Shown here in pieces: positions 6,638 to 14,011 of a DNA stretch of 15,928 nt. A program made the translations under genes and the position numbers. The notes under the pieces were generated by a model. That model was given only the letters and a program-made list of their open reading frames with translations, had not been told where the DNA came from and made no database searches. The stretch is from an uncultured Coprococcus sp. (GTDB lineage Bacteria > Bacillota > Clostridia > Lachnospirales > Lachnospiraceae), in assembly GCA_900557435.1 (NCBI GenBank), contig USSH01000028.1, forward strand, positions 1 to 15,928, given 5' to 3'. The number at the start of each line of letters is the position of its first letter. Within the stretch, counting starts at the first letter, position 1.

Positions 6638-8539
6638 TTAAATATCGAGTACAGCATCCGCACTGTGTGTCTCTATGTACTCTCTTCTAGGCGCAACCTC
6701 AGTTCCCATGAGCGTCTGTGTGAGCTGATTTGCCTCGATACGGCTGTTCACTGATACCTGCTTCAAAAGTCTCGTCTCCGGGTTCATGGTCGTCTCATAG
6801 AGCTGATCTGCATCCATCTCGCCAAGACCCTTGTATCTCTGTATCGTAAACTTGCTTGTGTGCGTCTTTCTATACTTTGCGAGCTCATCATCTGAGTACA
6901 GATATTTGATGTTCTTGCCCTCGCCAACTCTGTAGAGAGGTGGGATAGCTATGTATATATGTCCCTCGCTGATAAGGTCGGGATAGAATCTATAGAAGAA
7001 TGTCAGCAGAAGTGTCGCTATATGGGCACCGTCCACATCGGCATCCGTCATGATGATTATCTTGTCATAGTTCAGCTTGCTTATGTCAAAATCGTTGCCA
7101 TAGCCCTGCATGAAACCACAGCCAAATGCATTGATGAGCGCCTTGATCTCGGCATTCTCAAGCACCTTTGCAACAGGCTTTTTCTCCACATTGAGTATCT
7201 TGCCTCGGAGTGGAAGGATTGCCTGATACTTCCTGTTTCTCGCGGTTTTGGCTGAGCCTCCCGCAGAATCTCCCTCGACTATGAATATCTCACATTTGGA
7301 CGAATCTGAAGACTCCTGCTTTGCCAGCTTGCCATTTCCCTCAAATGAAAACTTGTTGATATTGATCTTGGACTTCTCAAGCGCCTTTCTCTTGGAGAGC
7401 GCCACCGCCCTGTCAACTATCTCCTTCAGCACATCATAATTTCTGTCGAAGTATACCGTGAGCTGTTCCTTCACTATATCATCCACAGCCTTTGACACAT
7501 CCGTATTTGAAAGCTTTGTCTTGGTCTGTCCCTCGAACTGAGGATCAGGATGTTTAACTGATATGATGGCCTGCATTCCCGATCTTATATCTGCACCTGT
7601 GAGGTTTGAATCCTTCTCCTTCAAAACTCCAAGCTCATTTCTGGCATAATTGTTGATGAGCTTTGCAAATGCCGACTTGAATCCCGTCACATGGGTTCCA
7701 CCTTCAGGATTCGTGATATTGTTGGTAAATCCTATGATATTCTCCTCGCCGTCCTCCGTCATCAGAAATACGATGTCAGCAGCTATCCCGTCCTTTTCCC
7801 CTGATATAGCTACAACCGGTGATGTATGTGTGAGTCCCTGGGATATATCCTCAACAAATGCTGAAAGACCTCCCGGCTGATGGAATACTATAGGCTCCTC
7901 GCCGTCCCTCTTGTTCTGAAATGTGATCGTAAGATTCGGATTCAGGTATGCTGTCTCCTTGATTCTTTGTTTGATGGCATCCGCCTTGAACTTTACTGTC
8001 TCAAATATTGTATCATCGGGATAGAGTGTAACCGTTGTACCGGTTCTCTTTTCCTTAAGTTTTGTCTTTGGAAGCATACCGTCAACCAGCTCAGTTGTCG
8101 GTATTCCCTTCTCATATGTATCGTGATAGAGATAACCATCTCTGGCTACATCCACTATAAGCTTGTTAGACAGTGCATTTACAACGGCAGAACCTACTCC
8201 GTGGAGTCCACCGCTTATCTTATAAGTTGAACTGTTGAACTTACCACCTGCATGCAATACTGTGTATACAACTCTCTCAGCAGGTATCCCCTCCTGCTCA
8301 TGAATATCAACCGGAACACCTCGTCCATCGTCAGAAACCGTTGCCGAACCATCCTCATTGATGCTCACCCATATGTTATTGCAATATCCTGCCAGATGCT
8401 CATCAACCGAGTTGTCTATAAGCTCCTGTATGAGGTGGTTCAGACCACTTCGTCCTGTATTGCCGATGTACATTCCCGGTCTAAGTCTTACCGGCTCAAG
8501 TCCCTTTAGCACCTCAATATTTTTTGCACTGTATGACAT
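6638..8539 (-). CDS. parE: DNA topoisomerase IV subunit B (ParE/GyrB family)
   Basis: This is the ATPase subunit partner of the ParC-like protein. With the start at MSYSAKNIEV (ATG at 8539, preceded by GGGAGAAG) the product has 633 residues; an in-frame ATG 13 codons earlier has no good ribosome binding site. The GHKL ATPase shows Glu39 and Asn43 in ELIDNSVDE, DDGRGVPVD at 70-78 and the lid GGLHGVGS at 110-117. QTKTKLSN (338-345) contains the transducer lysine. The TOPRIM domain has EGDSAGG (422-428) and the metal site DADVDG (499-504), and IQRYKGLGEMDADQL follows at 566-580. No dnaA, recF or other origin-linked gene is nearby, which favours topoisomerase IV over gyrase. Sequence alone does not fully separate ParE from GyrB. 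Confidence 0.85.
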   Translation of the reverse strand: MSYSAKNIEVLKGLEPVRLRPGMYIGNTGRSGLNHLIQELIDNSVDEHLAGYCNNIWVSINEDGSATVSDDGRGVPVDIHEQEGIPAERVVYTVLHAGGKFNSSTYKISGGLHGVGSAVVNALSNKLIVDVARDGYLYHDTYEKGIPTTELVDGMLPKTKLKEKRTGTTVTLYPDDTIFETVKFKADAIKQRIKETAYLNPNLTITFQNKRDGEEPIVFHQPGGLSAFVEDISQGLTHTSPVVAISGEKDGIAADIVFLMTEDGEENIIGFTNNITNPEGGTHVTGFKSAFAKLINNYARNELGVLKEKDSNLTGADIRSGMQAIISVKHPDPQFEGQTKTKLSNTDVSKAVDDIVKEQLTVYFDRNYDVLKEIVDRAVALSKRKALEKSKININKFSFEGNGKLAKQESSDSSKCEIFIVEGDSAGGSAKTARNRKYQAILPLRGKILNVEKKPVAKVLENAEIKALINAFGCGFMQGYGNDFDISKLNYDKIIIMTDADVDGAHIATLLLTFFYRFYPDLISEGHIYIAIPPLYRVGEGKNIKYLYSDDELAKYRKTHTSKFTIQRYKGLGEMDADQLYETTMNPETRLLKQVSVNSRIEANQLTQTLMGTEVAPRREYIETHSADAVLDI

Positions 8540-8703
8540 AATCTTCTCCCATTTTATAAATATATTTGCAGCTGCCAACCTTCTATCTTTATCTCAGTTT
8601 ATCTCACCGTATAATGCAGCCCACATAGCACCAAACATAACATGTCAGATGCGTATTTTTTTACTCAGTCTTTTTCTATTTATTCTATTTGAGAATACAA
8701 CAG

Positions 8704-8743
8704 AAAAAGGAAACCCCTAGAATTATAGCCTAAAAGTTTCCTT
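8704..8743 (-). terminator. Intrinsic terminator of the two-component operon
   Basis: On the minus strand, AAGGAAAC and GTTTCCTT form an 8-bp stem (8736-8743 with 8707-8714), which three G-U pairs can extend. A TTTTTC run follows directly. It lies 15 bases beyond the sensor kinase stop. The rest of 8540-8758 is the leader region of parE, where I found no strong promoter match. Confidence 0.75.
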
Positions 8744-8758
8744 CTTGCAAAGTATTTA

Positions 8759-10366
8759 TTATTCTGACGTATTATCTACTGTATTCTCCGGCAATAATTT
8801 CATATCATCATCGTCCTGTTTTATAAGGTCAAGATCAAAATAGAACACTACTCCATTTTCCACATTGTAAACGCCATAATTCTTATTATGCGCCGCCATG
8901 GATGCCGCCACTATAGAAAGTCCTATTCCGCTTCCTCCATACTCTCTGGTTCGAGCTTTGTCCACTTTGTAGAACTTGATAAATACCTTATCCAGTTCAT
9001 CATCTGGAATATTTGGTCCCTCATCATAGACAAATATCCTGATATTGCCTGTGATGACACCATCATCAACTTTCCTTGGATCATCATATGCCTGACTTGC
9101 TGTCCAAATCTTTACCTTGCCATTATCTTTACAGTAATGCAGCGCATTTGTAAAATAATTGGTAAATACCTGTTCTATCATGAACTCATCCGCATATACA
9201 TTGCATACTTCCTTAAGTTCATCAGGAATCTCCACATTAGCCTGATTCTGCTCTATCAGAATCGATGATGCTCCAACCACATTTCTCATGAGGGCATTTA
9301 TATCAAAAACCACCGGTTGAACCCTGTCCACGCCAAATTCCAACTCATTGAGATCAAGCAGCTGTCTCACCAGCTTGTTCATCTTGCCTGCCTCATCCAA
9401 TATGACATCGCAGTAGAACTCCTTGCTATCCTCATCCTCTATGACATTGTCCTTCAGCCCTTCCGCATACCCCTGTATGAGAGCGATAGGCGTCTTAAGC
9501 TCATGGGACACATGCGACAGGAATTCTTTTCTCATCTCATCGATCTGGACCTTCTTGTCTATATCTGTCTGAAGTTTTGCATTTGCCTGCTGAAGCTCCG
9601 TAAGAGTATTCTTCAGCTGGTATGACATCTCGTTCATACTGTCCGCAAGTTCACCTATCTCATCATTTGACTCATAATCAACCTTCACATCAAGGTCAAG
9701 CTGTGCCATACGATTTGCAACAGATGCAAGGTTCTTTATCGGCTTTGCAACAGCATTGCTGATAAAATAGATCACGGCAAATCCAAGTATCGCAACAACC
9801 GAGAATACAAAGAAGAAGAACTTTAGTGATATAATTATCGTTGAGTCTACGCTGGAGATTGGTTTTCTGATTACAACCACAAAACCATTGTCAAGAAACC
9901 CTACCACATCATAATAACTGTTTCCGGTATTTTTATCATTTGTTATCTGAATATCGTACTTGTCTGTCTTCTCTATCTGCTTTCTCTTGATCTTTGGGTT
10001 GTCCGGGTTCTTTCCGCCGCTATAATTAAAATAATCAGCTATAAACGACAGATTGTTGTATACCGCAGCCTCCTCATTCACAGTAGTGTACACGTGCATA
10101 TTTTCACTGTCAAATATGAATATCATTGCGCCTGACTGGTTTGTCACATCATTTGCCAATTCCCTGCTGTCGATATCCTTGTCCTGTCCAAACAGTTCAT
10201 TGCATGATTTGTATGTATCAAGCAGCATCTGTTCCATGCCATGATAGAAATACTTCTTGATAAAAAGCATGGTTATGGCACACGACATGACAACCATGAA
10301 TAATATAGTCGCCGCAAGCGATAAAGTTATCTTTGTTCTGATAGACGTTCTCTTTGATCCAGTCAT
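8759..10366 (-). CDS. Membrane sensor histidine kinase
   Basis: With the ATG at 10366 the product has 535 residues. A GTG one codon earlier is also in frame but sits too close to the GAGGT site. Transmembrane segments lie at about 13-37 and 178-203, enclosing an outer sensor domain of about 140 residues. A HAMP linker (about 200-255) and a coiled stretch come next, then the dimerisation domain with phospho-acceptor His288 in SHVSHELKTP. The ATPase domain carries the N-box NYFTNALHYC with Asn407, a G1-type motif DEGPNIP (448-454) and GGSGIGLS (477-484). The last 20 residues are acidic. The start overlaps the regulator stop by one base, so the two are co-translated partners. The signal sensed is unknown. 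Confidence 0.93.
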   Translation of the reverse strand: MTGSKRTSIRTKITLSLAATILFMVVMSCAITMLFIKKYFYHGMEQMLLDTYKSCNELFGQDKDIDSRELANDVTNQSGAMIFIFDSENMHVYTTVNEEAAVYNNLSFIADYFNYSGGKNPDNPKIKRKQIEKTDKYDIQITNDKNTGNSYYDVVGFLDNGFVVVIRKPISSVDSTIIISLKFFFFVFSVVAILGFAVIYFISNAVAKPIKNLASVANRMAQLDLDVKVDYESNDEIGELADSMNEMSYQLKNTLTELQQANAKLQTDIDKKVQIDEMRKEFLSHVSHELKTPIALIQGYAEGLKDNVIEDEDSKEFYCDVILDEAGKMNKLVRQLLDLNELEFGVDRVQPVVFDINALMRNVVGASSILIEQNQANVEIPDELKEVCNVYADEFMIEQVFTNYFTNALHYCKDNGKVKIWTASQAYDDPRKVDDGVITGNIRIFVYDEGPNIPDDELDKVFIKFYKVDKARTREYGGSGIGLSIVAASMAAHNKNYGVYNVENGVVFYFDLDLIKQDDDDMKLLPENTVDNTSE

Positions 10367-11043
10367 CACTCTACCTCAAATTTATAGCCCATACCCCATA
10401 TGGTCTTGATATACTCACCCTTGTCACCCATCTTGCTTCTGAGTTTCTTGACATGGGTATCTATGGTTCTTGCATCGCCAAAATAATCGTAATTCCAAAC
10501 ATTGTTCAATATCTTCTCTCGGGATAGCGCAACACCCTTATTCATTATAAAGTACTGCAATAGCTCAAATTCCTTGAAACTGAGTTCTATCGGCTTACCG
10601 TCTATAGTCACAACATGGGCGGACAGATCCATCTCAATTCCTCCTGCTGTGAGTTTTTCCTCTGAAGACGCATCAGTGGTTCTTCTAAGGATCGCCGCCA
10701 CTCTTGCAACAAGTATCTTCGGGCTGAATGGCTTTGTTATGTACTCATCCACACCGAGATCAAATCCCTGAAGTTCATCTCTCTCATCAGCCTTGGCGGT
10801 CAGCATGATGACCGGAACCTGTGAAAACTTTCGTATCTCCTTAAGTGTCTCCCATCCGTCCATCTTTGGCATCATGACGTCAAGTATGACAAGTGCTATG
10901 TTCTTATCATTCATGAATATATCAAGTGCCTGTTCTCCATCTCCGGCCTCAAGAACTATATATCCCTCCCTGGCCAGGAAATCCTTCACAAGCTTTCTCA
11001 TCCTGCTCTCGTCATCAACCATAAGTATCTTTATCGAATCCAT
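10366..11043 (-). CDS. OmpR/PhoB-family response regulator
   Basis: The 225-residue product has a receiver domain (about 3-120) with acidic pocket Asp10/Asp11, phospho-acceptor Asp55 (LVILDVMMPKMDGWE), Thr82 and Lys104 (ITKPFSP). A winged-helix DNA-binding domain follows (about 130-223), including LSFKEFELLQYF and DTHVKKLRSKM. The start at MDSIKILMVDDE is preceded by GGAGGT; a start 18 codons further upstream would add non-homologous residues and has no good site. An extended -10 motif, TGGTATATT, lies upstream at 11084-11092. The gene is directly followed by its sensor kinase. Target genes are unknown; the neighbouring lipoprotein gene, which has an operator-like palindrome, is one candidate, but that is speculation from position. 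Confidence 0.95.
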   Translation of the reverse strand: MDSIKILMVDDESRMRKLVKDFLAREGYIVLEAGDGEQALDIFMNDKNIALVILDVMMPKMDGWETLKEIRKFSQVPVIMLTAKADERDELQGFDLGVDEYITKPFSPKILVARVAAILRRTTDASSEEKLTAGGIEMDLSAHVVTIDGKPIELSFKEFELLQYFIMNKGVALSREKILNNVWNYDYFGDARTIDTHVKKLRSKMGDKGEYIKTIWGMGYKFEVE

Positions 11044-11083
11044 AAATATACCTCCGTACATAGAATTATCTTCATTTTTCAAT

Positions 11084-11092
11084 AATATACCA
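11084..11092 (-). promoter_or_regulatory. Extended -10 motif upstream of the response regulator
   Basis: On the minus strand TGG-TATATT matches the extended -10 form (TGn plus a five-of-six hexamer). It would give a start near 11077 and a leader of about 34 bases. No good -35 box lies 17-18 bases upstream, so this is tentative. Confidence 0.35.
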
Positions 11093-11140
11093 TCCATATT
11101 TGTATAAAGTGTGAACTATATCAACAATTTCCACATTTTC

Positions 11141-11232
11141 GCCCCGGTTAGCCCCCTCTAACGGGGACAGGTACCTCCGTCCCCCTGCCCCGGTTAGTCT
11201 CGCCTGACGGGGACAGGCACCTCCGTCCCCCG
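11141..11232. repeat. Tandem pair of 46-bp GC-rich palindromic repeats (REP-like)
   Basis: Two units, 11141-11186 and 11187-11232, share GCCCCGGTTAG at one end and a GGGGACAGG...CTCCGTCCCC hairpin at the other (11163-11184 and 11209-11230). In each unit the internal GGGG can pair back with the leading CCCC (stem GTTAG with CTAAC or CTGAC) or forward with the trailing CCCC, so the two folds exclude each other. Base composition is much more GC-rich than the flanks. The pair lies between the lipoprotein terminator and the regulator promoter and contains no gene. Confidence 0.85.
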
Positions 11233-11238
11233 ATGCAT

Positions 11239-11287
11239 AAAAAACAGCAGGCGATTGAGGCAACCATCTGTCTCATACACCTGCTGT
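11239..11287 (-). terminator. Intrinsic terminator of the lipoprotein gene
   Basis: On the minus strand the 8-bp arms ACAGCAGG (complement of 11280-11287) and CCTGCTGT (complement of 11244-11251) are followed at once by six T residues (11239-11244 on the plus strand are A). A smaller inner TGAG/CTCA pairing strengthens the hairpin. It begins about 29 bases after the lipoprotein stop. Confidence 0.85.
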
Positions 11288-11315
11288 CTGTGATATATTG
11301 CTATGTATTATTGGC

Positions 11316-11963
11316 CTACTCCGCTGCTTCTGTTGTCACTGTCTCATCAGTCATCGCTTCGCTTGGATCTATAGCCTCTGTATTCGCCTCTGTTGTGCTT
11401 CCTGCCTCTGTCGTTGCAGTTGTAGCAATCTCACCATTTAATGTGACATTCTCTTTCTGTGCAAGTGCATATACCGCATCATTGTACGCTGTATACTTGC
11501 TCTGTGCATCTGAGAGAAGTTTCTTTGCCTCGGTCTGCACATCTTTGTTCTTATCTTTTACCGCAGTCTGTACCTTCTGCAGTGCCTCATACTGGGTGTT
11601 CATTGCATCATAATACTGATCCTTAAGTGCCTTTACTTCGTCAGTCTTTACCTCGATTGCCTGAACTGAGTCAAGAAATGCCTTGTACTGTGGAATGATG
11701 TTGTCAGTAAGATCCTTGAGCAGAGCATCTGTATCTATAGTTGTTCCCTCTGAAAAATATGCATTGTATTTCTTCATAACTGCAGCTTCATCAGCCTCAA
11801 CCTTAGGTATATCTGTTCCAATAAACTGAATGAATTCGTCCTTTACCTCTGATTTTGCTTCCGTTGTAGTTTCTGTTGTGGTATCCTCCTTCTTGCTTCC
11901 GCATCCAGCAAGTGAAAATGCCAGAACTACTACCATCATTGTCATAAGTAATCTGCGCTTCAT
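11316..11963 (-). CDS. Unassigned lipoprotein with helical core and Thr/Glu-rich tails
   Basis: With the ATG at 11963 the product has 215 residues. It starts with a basic signal peptide, MKRRLLMTMMVVVLAFSLAGC, ending in a lipobox with Cys21 as the lipidated residue. A Thr/Glu-rich linker follows (about 27-40). Then comes a mainly helical, heptad-like core (about 41-172) with many Lys, Glu, Gln and Ala. A Thr/Glu/Ala-rich tail (about 180-215) looks disordered. It should sit on the outer face of the membrane. I recognise no named family. The upstream open frame could start 52 codons earlier, but the lipobox and the AAGGAG site before 11963 decide the start. It has its own promoter and terminator, so it forms a single-gene unit next to the two-component operon. 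Confidence 0.85.
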   Translation of the reverse strand: MKRRLLMTMMVVVLAFSLAGCGSKKEDTTTETTTEAKSEVKDEFIQFIGTDIPKVEADEAAVMKKYNAYFSEGTTIDTDALLKDLTDNIIPQYKAFLDSVQAIEVKTDEVKALKDQYYDAMNTQYEALQKVQTAVKDKNKDVQTEAKKLLSDAQSKYTAYNDAVYALAQKENVTLNGEIATTATTEAGSTTEANTEAIDPSEAMTDETVTTEAAE

Positions 11964-12024
11964 AATCTTTTGTCTCCTTTTCCTTGTATTTATGTGCTCC
12001 CTGCAGTCTCGTCTCCACAAGGTT

Positions 12025-12085
12025 ATGGCAGAATTGATATTAGATTCTCTACACTCAAGTGCAAATCCTTTCTCAATTCTGCCAT
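12025..12085 (-). other. 5' leader stem-loop of the lipoprotein mRNA
   Basis: Two perfect 13-base inverted arms, 12025-12037 (ATGGCAGAATTGA) and 12073-12085, enclose 35 bases. The predicted start of transcription, near 12083, would place this stem at or next to the extreme 5' end of the mRNA. No T-run follows it on either strand, so it is not an intrinsic terminator. It could stabilise the mRNA or be a regulatory structure. Confidence 0.6.
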
Positions 12086-12089
12086 CCAC

Positions 12090-12119
12090 AGTATACCACT
12101 TTAAAACCAAAAGTGGCAA
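12090..12119 (-). promoter_or_regulatory. Lipoprotein promoter with operator-like palindrome in the spacer
   Basis: On the minus strand -35 TTGCCA (12114-12119) and -10 TATACT (12090-12095) are 18 bases apart. The -10 box is preceded by TGG, making it an extended -10. Both hexamers match at five of six positions. A perfect 7-base inverted repeat (CCACTTT and AAAGTGG with a 7-base centre, 12096-12116) fills the spacer and reaches into the -35 box. A dimeric regulator bound there would control polymerase access. Confidence 0.7.
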
Positions 12120-12155
12120 CCCATATATACCAAACCTGTGCTACAACATACTATT

Positions 12156-12899
12156 TCAATTCTCAGCACTTGTTTTTTTGCGTTTTTTCTTTTTTTCTTT
12201 TGGGGGATTCTCCGCTATGTACTTCTCATACATATCCGGTCTGTTCGTCTTTGTCCTCTCTATGGATTGTTCCAGCCTCCACTCATTTATGAGTTTGTGA
12301 TTGCCTGAGAGAAGTACATCCGGAACTCTCCTGCCCATGAATTCCGGTGGTCTGGTGTACTGCGGATACTCAAGCAGATTGTTGTAAAATGTCTCTATCT
12401 CCGCACTATCCTCATTGTTCAGCACACCTGGAACAAGTCTGGATACGGCATCCACGATAGCCATGGCCGGAAGCTCTCCACCTGTAAGGACAAAATCACC
12501 GATGGACATATAGTCATCAACTATCATATCCAGAACTCTCTCATCAATTCCCTCATAGTGTCCGCAGAGAAGAACTATATCCTCCTTCTCTGAAAGCTCC
12601 TGCGCAATTCCTTGATTAAAAGTCCGTCCTTGGGGAGTCATATATATGACCCAAGGTCTTCTCCCTATTCTCTCCACAAGCGCCATATATGCATCATATA
12701 CCGGCTGCGCCTGCATCACCATGCCTGCGCCACCCCCATAAGGATAATCATCAACATGATTGTGCTTGTCCTGGGTGTAATCTCTTATATTTATTGCCTC
12801 TATATGAAGTTTTCCCGAATCTATCGCTCTTCCCGTGATGCTGGTTGACAGTCCATTCATAACCATCTCAGGGAAAAGTGTCAAAATATAAAAATTCAT
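12156..12899 (-). CDS. trmD: tRNA (guanine-37-N1)-methyltransferase TrmD
   Basis: TrmD methylates G37 next to the anticodon using S-adenosylmethionine and so prevents +1 frameshifting. The 247-residue product begins MNFYILTLFPEMV and has DDYPYGGGAGMVM (50-62). The cofactor-binding trefoil-knot motifs are YMTPQGRTF (86-94), LLCGHYEGIDERV (110-122) and SIGDFVLTGGELPAM (132-146). The segment PQYTRPPEFMGRRVPDVLLS (179-198) is also characteristic. The C-terminus has an extra lysine-rich run (KEKKKKRKK at about 234-242). An AGGAGTAG site precedes the ATG. It follows rimM by 55 bases. The usual downstream partner, rplS, is absent; a separate lipoprotein unit comes next. Confidence 0.97.
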   Translation of the reverse strand: MNFYILTLFPEMVMNGLSTSITGRAIDSGKLHIEAINIRDYTQDKHNHVDDYPYGGGAGMVMQAQPVYDAYMALVERIGRRPWVIYMTPQGRTFNQGIAQELSEKEDIVLLCGHYEGIDERVLDMIVDDYMSIGDFVLTGGELPAMAIVDAVSRLVPGVLNNEDSAEIETFYNNLLEYPQYTRPPEFMGRRVPDVLLSGNHKLINEWRLEQSIERTKTNRPDMYEKYIAENPPKEKKKKRKKTSAEN

Positions 12900-12954
12900 A
12901 ATCTACTCCTGATATTTGAACTTAGGCTTAAGCTTTTGCCGGTTCACACTCTTA

Positions 12955-13500
12955 TCACTCCGACTTGTGATCCGAATCGTCCGCCTCCACCATCTCAAAT
13001 GTCTTGACCTTGACTTTCCTATTCTCAGTATCCACATCATAAACAAAATCCGGAACAACAGGGATAAGTATCTCCCCACCATCATCCTTTTTTACGACAA
13101 ATACATCATTTGCCGGTGTCTCAAGCACATCATCAAGTATTCCGATGTGTTCATCATTCTGATCGTAGACATCCGCATCAAGGACGTCACAGATAAAGAA
13201 CTCTCCATCCATGAGCGGAACTGCGTCCTCCCTGTCAACTAAGATATCATAGTTCTTAAATCGTTCTATATCATTTATGTTATCGTATTCTTCAAATTTG
13301 AGAATAACCATATTTTTCAAAAATTTACACGAAACACAATTTACTTCCAATGTCTCTTTTCCATTTGACAGATAACATTTTTCAAGGCTCTTGAATCGTT
13401 CATTATCATCCGTCGTAGGATATACTTTTACCTCGCCCTTTATACCGTGACTTGAGGTTATGACTCCCACACGAAGTCTGTCTTTTGTATTATGCTCCAT
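12955..13500 (-). CDS. rimM: Ribosome maturation factor RimM
   Basis: RimM binds ribosomal protein S19 and helps mature the 30S head. The 181-residue product has the N-terminal RimM fold opening with LRVGVITSSHGIKGEVKVYP and DNERFKSLEKCYL, and the C-terminal PRC-barrel part beginning about residue 92 (DGEFFICDVLDADVYD) with ILIPVVPDFVYDVD near 147-160. The start at MEHNT (13500) is favoured over an ATG six codons earlier because AGGAGAG sits four bases upstream. The C-terminal tail is acidic. The gene is followed by trmD. Upstream lies a tandem repeat array and then the khpA terminator, so it either has a promoter I could not identify or depends on readthrough. Confidence 0.95.
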   Translation of the reverse strand: MEHNTKDRLRVGVITSSHGIKGEVKVYPTTDDNERFKSLEKCYLSNGKETLEVNCVSCKFLKNMVILKFEEYDNINDIERFKNYDILVDREDAVPLMDGEFFICDVLDADVYDQNDEHIGILDDVLETPANDVFVVKKDDGGEILIPVVPDFVYDVDTENRKVKVKTFEMVEADDSDHKSE

Positions 13501-13526
13501 ACTCTCTCCTATGTTCATAACAAAAT

Positions 13527-13666
13527 GGTCATCAGGCTTGCGCTTGTGACATGTTAAGCGGTAGCGCGCTGAGGCGCGCGTAGGTCATCAGGCTTACGCC
13601 TGTGACATGTTAAGCGGTAGCGCGCTGAGGCGCGCGTAGGTCATCAGGCTTGCGCCTGTGACATGT
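13527..13666. repeat. 56-bp tandem palindromic repeat, 2.5 copies
   Basis: Units start at 13527, 13583 and 13639, exactly 56 bases apart; the third is cut after 28 bases. Full units 1 and 2 differ at only two positions. Each unit has hairpin A (GTCA-T-CAGGC with GCCTG-TGAC and a 4-base loop) and hairpin B (GCGCGC-TGAG-GCGCGC), giving the order A-B-A-B-A. One unit difference keeps pairing as a G-U and the other lies in the hairpin A loop. The array lies between the khpA terminator and rimM, and no gene is in it. Confidence 0.9.
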
Positions 13667-13667
13667 A

Positions 13668-13692
13668 ATAAAGGGGGAGCACTTGCTCCCCC
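13668..13692 (-). terminator. Intrinsic terminator after khpA
   Basis: On the minus strand the 8-bp stem GGGGGAGC/GCTCCCCC has a 4-base loop (13673-13692) and is followed by TTTATTA. It would end the ylxM-ffh-rpsP-khpA transcript about 70 bases beyond khpA. The T-run is short, so some readthrough into rimM-trmD is plausible. Confidence 0.75.
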
Positions 13693-13762
13693 TCTGAATT
13701 CGGTAATAAAATCCTCTGTCATATGAAGATTAAGAAATACCACTTATCCTGCCTATGCAGTT

Positions 13763-13990
13763 CTACTTAATATCAACGACAACCTTCTTATCACCCTTTG
13801 AAGCAGCTGCCTTGACAACTGTACGGATGGATTTGGCGATTCTGCCCTGCTTGCCGATTACCTTACCCATGTCTTCTGGTGCGACTGTAAGGTCTATCTT
13901 TATTATGCCGTCTTCTTCAGTCTCGGTTACAGCTATCTGCTCAGGATGATCTACTAGGGACTTTGCAATGATTTCTACTAAATCTTTCAT
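13763..13990 (-). CDS. khpA: KH-domain RNA-binding protein KhpA (YlqC family)
   Basis: KhpA is a small single-KH-domain RNA-binding protein that in Gram-positive bacteria works with KhpB (Jag/EloR) in RNA regulation linked to cell growth. The product of 75 residues, MKDLVEIIAKSLVDHPEQI at the start, is the family's normal size. The KH core GKVIGKQGRIAKSIRTVV (about 42-59) holds the RNA-binding GxxG loop, here GKQG. The ATG at 13990 has GGGAGGT upstream; an earlier in-frame TTG at 14005 is less likely. It follows rpsP by 21 bases, the common arrangement in Firmicutes, and precedes a terminator. Confidence 0.93.
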   Translation of the reverse strand: MKDLVEIIAKSLVDHPEQIAVTETEEDGIIKIDLTVAPEDMGKVIGKQGRIAKSIRTVVKAAASKGDKKVVVDIK

Positions 13991-14011
13991 CTCTATACCT
14001 CCCAAGTATGA

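Noticed and set aside
4291..8539. The topoisomerase pair as gyrB-gyrA next to the replication origin
   Set aside because: No dnaA, dnaN or recF and no DnaA-box cluster was seen. The quinolone pocket and length of the A subunit fit ParC better.
12025..12085. The 13-bp inverted repeat as a terminator for trmD
   Set aside because: There is no T-run after it on the minus strand, and a good promoter lies immediately before it, so a leader structure fits better.
11830..12300. A 156-codon plus-strand open frame across the lipoprotein start and trmD end
   Set aside because: It overlaps two supported genes and a promoter on the other strand, and its hydrophobic Phe/Ser-rich text arises from AT-rich and lysine-rich reverse sequence.
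13527..13666. Possible CRISPR array
   Set aside because: The whole 56-bp unit repeats, so there are no unique spacers, and no cas genes are present.
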